From NCBI GenBank assembly GCA_025355995.1, contig JANXYQ010000025.1, positions 1 to 64,000 of the forward strand: a stretch of 64,000 nucleotides of DNA. The letters are read 5' to 3'. Below are positions 35,001-41,553 of this stretch, in pieces. The notes under the pieces were generated by a model. It made no database searches. It saw only the letters and a list, made by a program, of their open reading frames with translations, and had not been told where the DNA came from. Position 1 is the first letter of the stretch. The number at the start of each line of letters is the position of its first letter. Made by a program: the position numbers and the translations under genes. The stretch is from Spirochaetaceae bacterium (GTDB taxonomy: Bacteria; Spirochaetota; Spirochaetia; Treponematales; Rectinemataceae).

Positions 35001-35361
35001 GAAGATCACCCAAGTGGCTGTCAGCATCCTCGAAAACGCGCTCCAGTCGCTCACCGGGCCCGAGGCGGGGGTCACCCTGCGCACCCGCTTCGACCCGGGC
35101 AGGGGCTGCGTCCTCCTCGAGTGCGAGGACGAGGGCAGGGGCATCGACCCCGACCAGTTGAAGAGCGTTTTCGAGCCCTTCTTCACCACCAAGCGCGACG
35201 AAGGCGGCACGGGGCTCGGCTTGTCGGTGGCCCTCGGCATAGTACGCGACGCCGGGGGCGAGATCGAGATAGAATCGAAACGGGGCAGGGGCACTACCGT
35301 GCGGGTAGTCCTTCCCGCCATTACCGAGGAGAAGAGGGGCAGCGATGAGCGAAGAGAGTAA
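32092..35361 (+). CDS. 7TM-DISM sensor with degenerate and active kinase cores and receiver
   Basis: 1089 residues. A signal peptide (about 1-26) precedes a periplasmic 7TMR-DISM extracellular domain (about 40-200) and seven membrane helices (about 200-410). A first kinase core follows, but the phospho-acceptor position in GTSLEIRSPLFGI is Leu (L438) instead of His, and its ATPase boxes are weak. Next come a receiver with D742 in LLDATGQ, a second HisKA with H843 in GVAHEVNTPNNAV, and a complete HATPase domain (ILENALQSL, EDEGRGIDP, GTGLGLSVALGI). Overlaps PHP (4 bp) and the NtrC-type gene (17 bp), its likely partner. A T8 run lies between the first core and the receiver. Confidence 0.92.
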   Translation: MRTLPSLAIPAALACLLFALPVPALGVDEPRTSSREILELRDGTTRIGLLPYALAAFENGPMDEPRRLSFQPDPARFKIPRPRALRGFIGARAVWLSFTIRSAASSRSWLIAAGPNVVDSVSVYIVDPDGSVESLVADSGSRSSEGPRSLAEFAFRLTIGPGQVKTVYMRYASESLLSVDATLWDSFYYLQADELNSTFLGILFGVVIAVFLYTFLIAISLRERFYAYYLVYLLGLLFLVMAWSGGINPLWRFSGAWAAKRAIPFFSCVMGLGIAAFARRFLDLRQSSRPLSGALLGVVWFAPVFAAGLAFLDLRLATAAGIFFDMAARLVILAAGAFAVARTGGRRERYFLASWACASLGAVVSRLGAAGVLDPGLAPFWGNSEQVGALLQVLLLSYGITDAINAMRAEKEEGQRLSIELLERANRVKEDFVIGTSLEIRSPLFGIVGLSDAIDDLASSRGEEASEERRLAGLVKAEALRLLGSVASIAAYVRLRNGDLALVAERVSLREVCEGAAGTASHIASGKDIAVENAVEDSEIGTDGHVLEQIAYNLLAEAFKRSPAGIVRIEGRAEGERVALAVVDCAPALSDEVLARFRSRGSPSGPEAVGPGLELLVARLLAERLGGSLRYSWSEGRGRFDLDLPRECTWRQAGRAAGRGSFFSILGRIAARGARPIRADLSETPLGKGTRGSVLAYDEDPVFLEALKRFLEGRGYSVAPALSADAAVAFALSRRFDLALLDATGQGKAGLAACARIRAARGMDELPIVVMTDRESVEAVEAAFRAGASDYLPKLSPNELLFARVDNLVSLRRAMEDALETRKRIAELEKLKTLGVLAAGVAHEVNTPNNAVIRNLPVISEVWRELSPSLRRLMEEAEGFSVRGWSSEELMRELPELLADTYNAGLQIKKIVEDLKDYARDSSGSPPEPVDISAVAAYASRLLQPLVGRSTRRFALDAPAGLPPAEANFQKITQVAVSILENALQSLTGPEAGVTLRTRFDPGRGCVLLECEDEGRGIDPDQLKSVFEPFFTTKRDEGGTGLGLSVALGIVRDAGGEIEIESKRGRGTTVRVVLPAITEEKRGSDERRE
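34074..34081 (+). other. T8 homopolymer within the sensor kinase gene
   Basis: Eight T in a row inside an otherwise GC-rich gene, in the codons for Ser-Phe-Phe-Ser (661-664). Loss of one T would bring a TAG into frame within three codons (34088-34090) and end the protein after the first, degenerate kinase core. A GC hairpin (GGCC-GCC-GGCC) lies a few bases upstream. Confidence 0.6.
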
Positions 35362-36781
35362 ATCCAGCATCCTCGTCGTCGACGACGATCCCGACGTCCT
35401 CAGGCGCATGGACCGCTTCCTCAGGTTCGAGGGCTTCCGCGACATCGTATGCTGCTCCGACCCGCGCGATGTGGCCGCCCTCGTCGACCGCAGCGAATTC
35501 TCCGTGATGGTCCTCGACCTGCTCATGCCTGGCATGCCGGGACAGAAGGTGCTCGAGGAAACGCGGGAGCGCCATCCCGAGGTCCCGGTGATCGTCGCGA
35601 CGGCGGTAAACGACCTCGACAGCGCGATCGACTGCATGCGGCACGGCGCCTTCGACTACGTCCCCAAGACCGCCGAGACGGGGCGCCTGGCCTCCAGCAT
35701 CCGCCACGCCCTCTCGATACGGGAGCTCCAGCGCGATTATTCGGCCCTGAAGGATACCCTGCTGGCGGCCAAGCGTCCCGAGTCGCCCGCCTTCGCCGAC
35801 TTGGTCACCTCCGACGAGCGAATGTTGAGCGTCCTGCGCTACGTCGAGACGATCGCCGCCTCGCCCAAGCCCATCCTCATAATGGGCGAGTCCGGCACGG
35901 GCAAGGAACTCATGGCCCAGGCGGTCCATCGCCTCTCGGGCAGGAAGGGACCCCTCGTCAGCCTGAATATAGCCGGACTCGACGATACGATGTTCGCCGA
36001 TAGCCTCTTCGGACATAGGCGCGGCGCCTTCACGGGGGCGGACACGGATCGCGGCGGCCTCATTGAGCGAGCCGAGGGAGGGACGCTGTTCCTCGACGAG
36101 ATCGGCGAGCTTTCCCAGGTCTCCCAGGTCAAGCTTCTGCGCCTTATCGAGGACAAGCGCTACTACCCCCTCGGCGCGGACCTCCCCAAGGCGTCGAGCG
36201 CGACGGTCGTCACGGCGACTAACCGCGACCTGAGGGCGGCTTCCGTCGCCGGCGCGTTCCGCCTCGACCTCTTCTATCGCCTCCAGACCCACCTCGTCCA
36301 GCTGCCCCCCCTTCGCGACAGGCTGGGCGACCTGCCCCTCCTCCTCTCGCATTTCGTGCGGCAATCCGCCGAGCGCCTGGGGCGGGGCGTGCCGTCCATA
36401 CCCGAGGAGCTCGTGCTGCTCCTGGAGTCCTACGACTTCCCCGGCAACGTCCGAGAACTGGAATCCATGGTCTTCGACGCCATGAGCGGCCTCAAGGGCG
36501 GAGTGCTCGGCCTCGAAAGCTTCCGACGCAAGATATCCCGCGGGACCAATCCGAAGAGCGCGCCGGGAAAGGCCGTCACCGGCAACGACGCGACCCGCTT
36601 CTCCTCGTGGGAAAGGCTTCCGAGCCTAAAGCAAACCTCGGAGGAGCTCATCCGAGAGGCCTTGCGACGGACCAAAGGCAACCAGGGCATCGCCGCAGAT
36701 CTCCTGGGAATCTCGCGTACGGCATTGAATAAAAGACTAAAAAGCACTCGGGAAGTAGAAAACGACCAAGAAGATGAGTAA
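35345..36781 (+). CDS. Sigma-54-dependent response regulator (NtrC type)
   Basis: 478 residues. Receiver domain (1-120) with VVDDDPD, the phospho-acceptor Asp in MVLDLLMPGMPG and Lys in YVPKTAE. AAA+ domain (about 150-380) with Walker A GESGTGKE, the sigma-54 contact loop GAFTGA, Walker B GGTLFLDEIGEL and the arginine-finger region. A Fis-type helix-turn-helix ends the protein (REALRRTKGNQGIAADLLGISRTALNKRL). It starts 17 bp inside the end of the sensor kinase gene, so the two are a cognate pair. It should bind upstream elements and activate sigma-54 promoters; a good candidate lies 243 bp downstream of its stop. Confidence 0.95.
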   Translation: MSEESKSSILVVDDDPDVLRRMDRFLRFEGFRDIVCCSDPRDVAALVDRSEFSVMVLDLLMPGMPGQKVLEETRERHPEVPVIVATAVNDLDSAIDCMRHGAFDYVPKTAETGRLASSIRHALSIRELQRDYSALKDTLLAAKRPESPAFADLVTSDERMLSVLRYVETIAASPKPILIMGESGTGKELMAQAVHRLSGRKGPLVSLNIAGLDDTMFADSLFGHRRGAFTGADTDRGGLIERAEGGTLFLDEIGELSQVSQVKLLRLIEDKRYYPLGADLPKASSATVVTATNRDLRAASVAGAFRLDLFYRLQTHLVQLPPLRDRLGDLPLLLSHFVRQSAERLGRGVPSIPEELVLLLESYDFPGNVRELESMVFDAMSGLKGGVLGLESFRRKISRGTNPKSAPGKAVTGNDATRFSSWERLPSLKQTSEELIREALRRTKGNQGIAADLLGISRTALNKRLKSTREVENDQEDE

Positions 36782-36788
36782 TTAGCTC

Positions 36789-36804
36789 TGTGAATATTTT
36801 CACA
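36789..36804. promoter_or_regulatory. CRP-like palindrome
   Basis: TGTGA-ATATTT-TCACA is a perfect match to the CRP half-sites, and the palindrome extends inward one base (TGTGAA/TTCACA). It lies 8 bases after the stop of the NtrC-type gene, at the left edge of an AT-rich non-coding stretch. A class III cyclase and a cyclic-nucleotide-binding protein are encoded elsewhere in the window, but no CRP with a DNA-binding domain is seen here. Confidence 0.5.
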
Positions 36805-36896
36805 ACCTATATGCTTCGGCACATGTTGAATAAATATATATATAATATAGGAATAACGATAAAAAACAGCATGCTGATAAATATATAATTGAAAAA

Positions 36897-36912
36897 TGGC
36901 ACAGGGCTAGTA
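36897..36912 (+). promoter_or_regulatory. Weak sigma-54-like promoter
   Basis: TGGCAC-AGGGC-TAGTA keeps the -24 element exactly and the GG-to-G spacing, but the -12 GC is GT. A transcript from it would start near 36922 and hit the hairpin terminator at 36931 after only about 45 bases. Confidence 0.3.
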
Positions 36913-36930
36913 CCCGACCCCGGCCTTTTC

Positions 36931-36967
36931 AGCCTTGTAGACGCTCGTCTACAAGGCTTCTTTTTAT
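36931..36967 (+). terminator. Strong intrinsic terminator
   Basis: AGCCTTGTAGAC, a GCTC loop and GTCTACAAGGCT form a perfect 12-bp stem, followed by TCTTTTTAT. It can end the five-gene signalling operon, whose last stop is 150 bp upstream, or a short RNA starting near 36922. Confidence 0.9.
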
Positions 36968-37023
36968 AACCGGAATTTCCTTGTTTCTAGGAATAAGTAC
37001 ATATAGTGCGCCTTCTTTGTTTG

Positions 37024-37040
37024 TTGGCACAGAAGATGCT
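37024..37040 (+). promoter_or_regulatory. Sigma-54 promoter
   Basis: TTGGCACAGAAGATGCT matches the sigma-54 consensus with the exact GG-N10-GC spacing; only the first base of the -12 element differs. It faces away from the NtrC-type gene and lies 57 bp after a strong terminator, so it starts a new transcript near 37051. No protein gene follows on this strand. Confidence 0.75.
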
Positions 37041-37050
37041 CTATAGGTAG

Positions 37051-37255
37051 CAGGTAATAAAGTGGATTTAAAAGTTCAGATGTAAAACGATCCTAGGTAA
37101 AAAGGTCCGAATTTAACAAAGTGTAGGTAAAAATAGAGCGACCGTTTTTACCCGGGAACGGCGGTAGCTCAAAATTATCTGTTTCCTGCCGCTCGTATCT
37201 ATAAATACAACGGGTGGGGGCCGCGAGGGTTAATTCCCCGCGGCCCTATTTTTTT
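37051..37255 (+). ncRNA. Probable sigma-54-dependent structured small RNA
   Basis: The stretch from the predicted start to the terminator is about 205 bases, has no credible open frame on this strand, and is far richer in A and T than its surroundings. It can form several hairpins: GGTAAAAA (37126-37133) with TTTTTACC (37145-37152), GCGGTAG (37161-37167) with CTGCCGC (37186-37192), and the terminator. A TAGGTA unit occurs three times in the 5' half (37044, 37094, 37124), two of them followed by AAAA, which may be single-stranded target-binding sites. Its neighbour, the NtrC-type regulator, is the natural activator. An alternative is an untranslated leader of an unseen gene, but none follows in sense. 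Confidence 0.55.
37218..37255 (+). terminator. Intrinsic terminator on the plus strand
   Basis: GGGCCGCG and CGCGGCCC enclose a GGG/CCC inner stem and a short loop, followed by TATTTTTTT. The T tract is the complement of the last Lys codons of the minus-strand lipoprotein gene, so the two transcripts meet here. Confidence 0.8.
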
Positions 37256-38037
37256 GCCTCTTTCCAGCGAAGCCAGACCTCGATCGGCTTTTCCAGGGTC
37301 AGGGCTTGTATGATCGGGATCCTCGCCGTCAGGGTGGAGCCCTCGAGGCTGCCTCCGCCGGAGCCAATGACCGCTCCCGGGGCCGAGAGGGACAGGATGA
37401 TCGCCGCGGCTTCCATCGCCGGCATCGCCTTGTCCCCCAGTATGCTCCTGAGCATCGTCTTGTACTCAGCCATGGTGACCGGGTCCTCCTCGAGGGCGGG
37501 GGGCGAGAGGGCATCCAACAGGTAGGGATCGATCCCCGGGAAGAGGGCCGAGAGGGCGCGGACGCTCCCGCGATCCAGGCGGAACCGGCATTCGGCCCAG
37601 CCCGCTCCCCGCGAAACCGCGATGAGCCCGGAGCCCTTGAGGTCGGGCGAGGCAGCCAATTCCTCGAGGCTCCGCGCGGAGACGGTTACTCGGATCGAAT
37701 CCGGGCTGGGCTGGGCGAGTTCCTCCAATGACAGGGCGGGGCGGGCTGCGACGGAGGCCCGGATGGCCGCGGCGTCGAAGAAGGTTCCCGTCGAGCCGCT
37801 GGCGAGCTTGCGGAATTTCGCCGCCAAGGGCGACGGAACCTCCGCTTGGACCGAGAGGCCCGCGCCGCCGTCCGCCCGGATGGCGGCGGAGACCGAGCCC
37901 GAGCAGGAGGCGAGGAGCAGTGCCGCCGCCAGGAAGGCGGCGCCAAGGCATAGGGATCCCGCGATTACCAGGAAGAGAGCCCGCTTGCCCTGCCATCGCG
38001 GATCGCGCATGCTTACCATATCGGAGCTAACATCCAT
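37246..38037 (-). CDS. Lipoprotein of unknown function
   Basis: 263 residues from ATG 38037, with AGGG five bases upstream; ATG at codon 10 is also possible. A hydrophobic segment ends in the lipobox LASC with Cys45, so the mature protein would be lipid-anchored. The rest (about 218 residues) is Ala/Ser/Leu-rich with no recognised domain; patterns such as RVTVSARSLEELAASPDLKGSGLIAVSRGAG suggest an alpha/beta fold. It stands alone between the small RNA region and the divergent acyl-CoA synthetase gene. Confidence 0.8.
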   Translation of the reverse strand: MDVSSDMVSMRDPRWQGKRALFLVIAGSLCLGAAFLAAALLLASCSGSVSAAIRADGGAGLSVQAEVPSPLAAKFRKLASGSTGTFFDAAAIRASVAARPALSLEELAQPSPDSIRVTVSARSLEELAASPDLKGSGLIAVSRGAGWAECRFRLDRGSVRALSALFPGIDPYLLDALSPPALEEDPVTMAEYKTMLRSILGDKAMPAMEAAAIILSLSAPGAVIGSGGGSLEGSTLTARIPIIQALTLEKPIEVWLRWKEAKK

Positions 38038-38153
38038 ATTGACCCTAAGTTACCGCAACTTTCCCGTTTCCGGCTTGTCAAAGCGATATTGCCCCCATGT
38101 GCTATTGCGGCGACCCGGGCGATGTAGCTAGCATATGGAGTGCGGAGGACCGG

Positions 38154-39893
38154 ATGAAGACACAGCGCGACGAGCCTTGGAAATTCCTGGACGATTACCG
38201 CGGGACCGCTTTCGGAGGCGAATGGCCGACCCTTCCCGAGCTATTCGCCCTCAGCGCGAAGCGCTATCCCGACCGCGCCTGCTTCACGGTCTACGAGCCC
38301 GAGCGCCGCAGCCTGAGCTATCGCGAGTCGCTCGCCAAGATCGAAGGAGCGGCGCGCAAGCTCCGCTCCCTGGGCATAGGGAGAGGCGACAAGGTAGCGG
38401 TCTCCGGCAAGAATAGCCCCGAATGGGCCGTCGCCTATTTCGCCGCGCTCACCGCCGGCGCCGTCGTCGTTCCCCTCGACTACCAGCTCGCGGTCCCGGA
38501 ACTGGCCAACCTCGTGAAGGCCGGGGACGTGGTCGCCCTCTTCGTGGACGAGGAGAAGGAGACCGAGCTCTCGGCTGCCTGCCCCTCGCTCAAGGCGGTA
38601 TTCTCCCTCGCCGCGGGCAGGGCCGGCAACGTGCTCGACCTGGATTCCCCCGCCTCCGGCGGGTCCGGCGCCCCGGCCTTCGAGGAAGCGGCGGAGGGCG
38701 ATCTAGCGGCGATACTTTTCACGAGCGGCACGATGGGCAGCCCCAAAGGCGTGATGTTGACTCACCGCAACCTCGTCGCGGACGCCTACCTATCCCAATC
38801 CAACCTGCCTATCTACCACACCGACGTCTTCTACGCCCTGTTGCCCATCCATCACGCCTACACGATGCTCGCGGTCTTCATCGAGGGCGTGGCCGTGGGC
38901 GCCGAAATAGTGTTCGGCAAGCGGATGGTGATCAAGCAGGTCTTCAAGGACCTCAAGGAAGCCAAGGTCACGATGTTCCTCGGCGTGCCCCTGCTTTTCA
39001 ACAAGGTGCTCGCCGGCATCATGAAGGGCGTGAAGGAGAAAGGGCCGATCGTCCACGGCCTGATCCTCGCCCTCATGGGCGTATCCTTCGTCGTGAAGAG
39101 GCTTACCGGCAAGAATCCGGGGAAGTTGATATTCCATTCGCTCCTCGACAAGGCCAGCCTCGCGAGCGTCCGCATATGCATCTCGGGGGGCGGCCCGCTC
39201 TCGCCCAAGGTGTTCCGCCGCTACAACGAGCTCGGCATCGATTTCGTCCAGGGGTACGGCCTCACCGAGACCTCGCCGATACTCACCCTCAACCCCACCG
39301 AGGCCTTCATCGTGACGAGCGTCGGAAAGCTAGTCTCCGGCGTGGAGATGAAGATCCTCGAGCCGGACGCCGAGGGCATCGGTGAGATCGCGGTCCGCGG
39401 CCCCATGGTCATGTCGGGCTACTACAAGATGCCTGCCGAGACGGCCGAGGTCTTGAGCCCTGACGGCTGGCTCAAGACCGGGGACATCGGCTACAAGGAC
39501 GATGACGACTACGTTTATCTTGAGGGTAGAGCCAAGAACCTGATCGTCACCGAGGGCGGCAAGAACGTCTACCCCGAGGAGATCGAGAACCGCTTCCAGC
39601 TTTTCGACGAGGTCGAGCAGGTCCTCGTCTGCGGCTACATGGAGGACGCCGAGACCGAGAGCGAGGGGATCGAGGCCCGGCTCTTCCCGAACGCGGAACA
39701 CTTCAAGCCGGCGGGCGAGGGTGCGCAGGCCATGGATTGGGACGCCGCGGAGTCGAGGCTTCGAGAGGTCGTCGAGACCGTCAACCAAAAGCTCCTGCCC
39801 TACCAGAAAATCTCCAAGGTGACCGTGCTTCGCGAGCGGCTGGCGGAGACGACGAAGAAGACGGTAAAGCGCTTCGCGGTCGCGAAGGGATAA
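38154..39893 (+). CDS. Long-chain fatty acid-CoA ligase (AMP-binding)
   Basis: 579 residues from ATG 38154, chosen for GGAGGACC just upstream. Family motifs: the phosphate-binding loop LFTSGTMGSPKGVMLTHRN, the A5 motif QGYGLTETSP, GWLKTGDIGYKDDDDYVYLEGRAKNLIVTEGGKNVYPEEIE, and a C-terminal lysine region LPYQKISKVTVL with late KTVKRF. It activates fatty acids to acyl-AMP and then acyl-CoA, probably for membrane lipid use or uptake. A membrane-associated segment lies at about residues 290-330. No neighbouring fatty acid genes are seen. Confidence 0.92.
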   Translation: MKTQRDEPWKFLDDYRGTAFGGEWPTLPELFALSAKRYPDRACFTVYEPERRSLSYRESLAKIEGAARKLRSLGIGRGDKVAVSGKNSPEWAVAYFAALTAGAVVVPLDYQLAVPELANLVKAGDVVALFVDEEKETELSAACPSLKAVFSLAAGRAGNVLDLDSPASGGSGAPAFEEAAEGDLAAILFTSGTMGSPKGVMLTHRNLVADAYLSQSNLPIYHTDVFYALLPIHHAYTMLAVFIEGVAVGAEIVFGKRMVIKQVFKDLKEAKVTMFLGVPLLFNKVLAGIMKGVKEKGPIVHGLILALMGVSFVVKRLTGKNPGKLIFHSLLDKASLASVRICISGGGPLSPKVFRRYNELGIDFVQGYGLTETSPILTLNPTEAFIVTSVGKLVSGVEMKILEPDAEGIGEIAVRGPMVMSGYYKMPAETAEVLSPDGWLKTGDIGYKDDDDYVYLEGRAKNLIVTEGGKNVYPEEIENRFQLFDEVEQVLVCGYMEDAETESEGIEARLFPNAEHFKPAGEGAQAMDWDAAESRLREVVETVNQKLLPYQKISKVTVLRERLAETTKKTVKRFAVAKG

Positions 39894-40162
39894 ACCAAGA
39901 GCAGTCTATCGGACTACCGTTGGGGGGTCCTGCAACAAGAATTCGCGTACCTCGCTCCGCGTGGATGCTCTGCGGTCACCCGATCGAGGCTGCGTCTTCA
40001 AGCCTTCGCAGCCCCCGCGATAATGCGACATGGAGAGCCGTAGAGCGATCTATCGATTGATCAAATTAGTTTGTAATCGGTGATTATGCTCAATCGACAA
40101 GGCGCTCGGGTCTCCTCATTCAGCTGGCATTTGGTTGCCGAGGTGAAGCGGCAGTTCTGAGG
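39894..40162. other. Intergenic stretch between convergent genes
   Basis: 269 bases without a gene. A perfect 7-bp inverted repeat (GGCTGCG at 39988, CGCAGCC at 40007) has a 12-base loop but no T tract, so it is a poor terminator. No tRNA, ORF or promoter stood out. Confidence 0.5.
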
Positions 40163-41422
40163 CTATTTCGTCCCGTAAACGGGCACTGGCTGCGTGCTGT
40201 TGCGCAGTAGCACCTCGCCGATTCGGACCAGGCGGGCCTGGCTCTCGAGCTCGAGCTGCCTGAACACTGACTGCGAGAGCAGGAGGTCCTGCTTGAACTC
40301 CCTGCACAGTGAGTCGAGCCGGGCGGCCGTGGAGACGGCCTCGCCGAAGACGCCCAGCCTCCGCGATCCCTGGACGCCGAGGTCCCCCGCGACGATCGTG
40401 CCCGAGTGCATGCCTATGCTGACGTCCGAAGGCGCGGGCAGGGAGGCGGACTGCAAGTCGTCGCGCAGGCCCGGAAGCTCCGCGATGAAATCACGGGCGC
40501 AGGCGAGCGCGCGCTCGGCGGCGTCCTTCTCGCCCAATAGCCCGAACACGACGAGGACCGAGTCGCCCGTAGTGCCGGCGATGCGGCCGCCGTGGCGATC
40601 GGCGGCGACGGCCCAGACCGAGTAGTAGCGGTTTAATAGCGCCACCGCGCGCTCGGGGCTGAGGCGGTCGGCGAGGCCGGTGAAGTCCCTGATGTCCGAG
40701 GAGACGACCGTGACGGTCGAGGCCTCCCCGGCGGCGGCGGCGGGATCGCCGATCCGCTCGTCGACGCGGGCCGTCCCGAAGAGGCCCGCTATGCGCGACC
40801 GGAGGCTGAGGGCCTTGACCTTGCTCGCCAAGAGCATGATGCCGAAGGTCGCGACGCCGAAGACCAGGAAATCGTTCTGGGGGGTTTCCAGGAACTTGAG
40901 GAAGGAGGAGCCGAAGGTCGCGAGCCCGAGGGCCTTAGCGTACTGCGCCTGGCTGATTTCGCCAGAGGCCAGGCGCTTCGAGAGTCCGAGGCGCAGGTCG
41001 AGGTAGAAATAGAAGAAGATGAATACGAGCACGACGCCCGTAGCCAGGAAGGCCTCGGCCGCGCGCTTGAACCAGGCGCCCCTGCCGGAGAGGGCGACCG
41101 CTTGGAAGAGGCCCACGTACAGCGCGGCGCCCCAGATGAAGGCGTTGGCCATGTCGAGGGGGACGAAGGTGCCAGTGAGCATTCGTACGAGGGTATAGGC
41201 TGAGGGCGTGATGAACGAGAAAAGAATCCTGAGGATCGGCTTGTGCCCCTGCCCGACGAGCAGGAGTATCTGCACGACGAGGAACAGGGTCACTATGATG
41301 ATGGAAGTGGGGCCGAGCGCATCCCCGGAGTGGGTGATGAGCAGCATTAGGATGAAGAACACGAAGAACTGGCTGGAGTAGAGGAAGAATTCGTCGAAGA
41401 AGCGCTTAAAATCCATCCGCAT
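40163..41422 (-). CDS. Membrane-bound class III adenylate/guanylate cyclase
   Basis: 419 residues from ATG 41422; the frame is open further, but the promoter lies there. About six membrane helices occupy residues 10-240. The C-terminal cyclase domain begins with VTVVSSDIRDFTGLADRLSPE (first metal Asp in SSDIRDFT), followed by HGGRIAGTTGDSVLVVFG (second metal Asp), and SIGMHSGTIVAGDLGV and RRLGVFGEAVSTAARLDSL. It makes cAMP or cGMP. TATTAT at 41434-41429 ends 6 bases before the ATG and no Shine-Dalgarno sequence is present, so the mRNA may be leaderless. Confidence 0.9.
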   Translation of the reverse strand: MRMDFKRFFDEFFLYSSQFFVFFILMLLITHSGDALGPTSIIIVTLFLVVQILLLVGQGHKPILRILFSFITPSAYTLVRMLTGTFVPLDMANAFIWGAALYVGLFQAVALSGRGAWFKRAAEAFLATGVVLVFIFFYFYLDLRLGLSKRLASGEISQAQYAKALGLATFGSSFLKFLETPQNDFLVFGVATFGIMLLASKVKALSLRSRIAGLFGTARVDERIGDPAAAAGEASTVTVVSSDIRDFTGLADRLSPERAVALLNRYYSVWAVAADRHGGRIAGTTGDSVLVVFGLLGEKDAAERALACARDFIAELPGLRDDLQSASLPAPSDVSIGMHSGTIVAGDLGVQGSRRLGVFGEAVSTAARLDSLCREFKQDLLLSQSVFRQLELESQARLVRIGEVLLRNSTQPVPVYGTK

Positions 41423-41428
41423 CCGTTC

Positions 41429-41456
41429 ATAATACCCGCAGTCGGAGTCCCTGCAA
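41429..41456 (-). promoter_or_regulatory. Sigma-70 promoter of the cyclase gene
   Basis: On the minus strand TTGCAG (41456-41451) is followed after 16 bases by TATTAT (41434-41429). The start would fall on or beside the cyclase ATG. Confidence 0.6.
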
Positions 41457-41490
41457 AGCCCGATCGAGCCGCGTGGGGCATTGAAGTAGC

Positions 41491-41518
41491 TTGACTCTAC
41501 GCGCGGGGAATGTACAAT
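41491..41518 (+). promoter_or_regulatory. Sigma-70 promoter of the DUF3798 transporter operon
   Basis: TTGACT (41491-41496) is followed after 16 bases by TACAAT (41513-41518), 35 bases before the ATG of the binding protein. Confidence 0.75.
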
Positions 41519-41553
41519 ATCAACCAGCATTTTTTTAGAAATATGGAGGTTCT

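Noticed and set aside
36782-37245. Possible tRNA or tmRNA gene in the AT-rich gap
   Set aside because: No T-loop consensus, acceptor stem or tag-peptide frame was found.
39988-40013. Inverted repeat as an intrinsic terminator between convergent genes
   Set aside because: It has a 12-base loop and no T tract on either strand.
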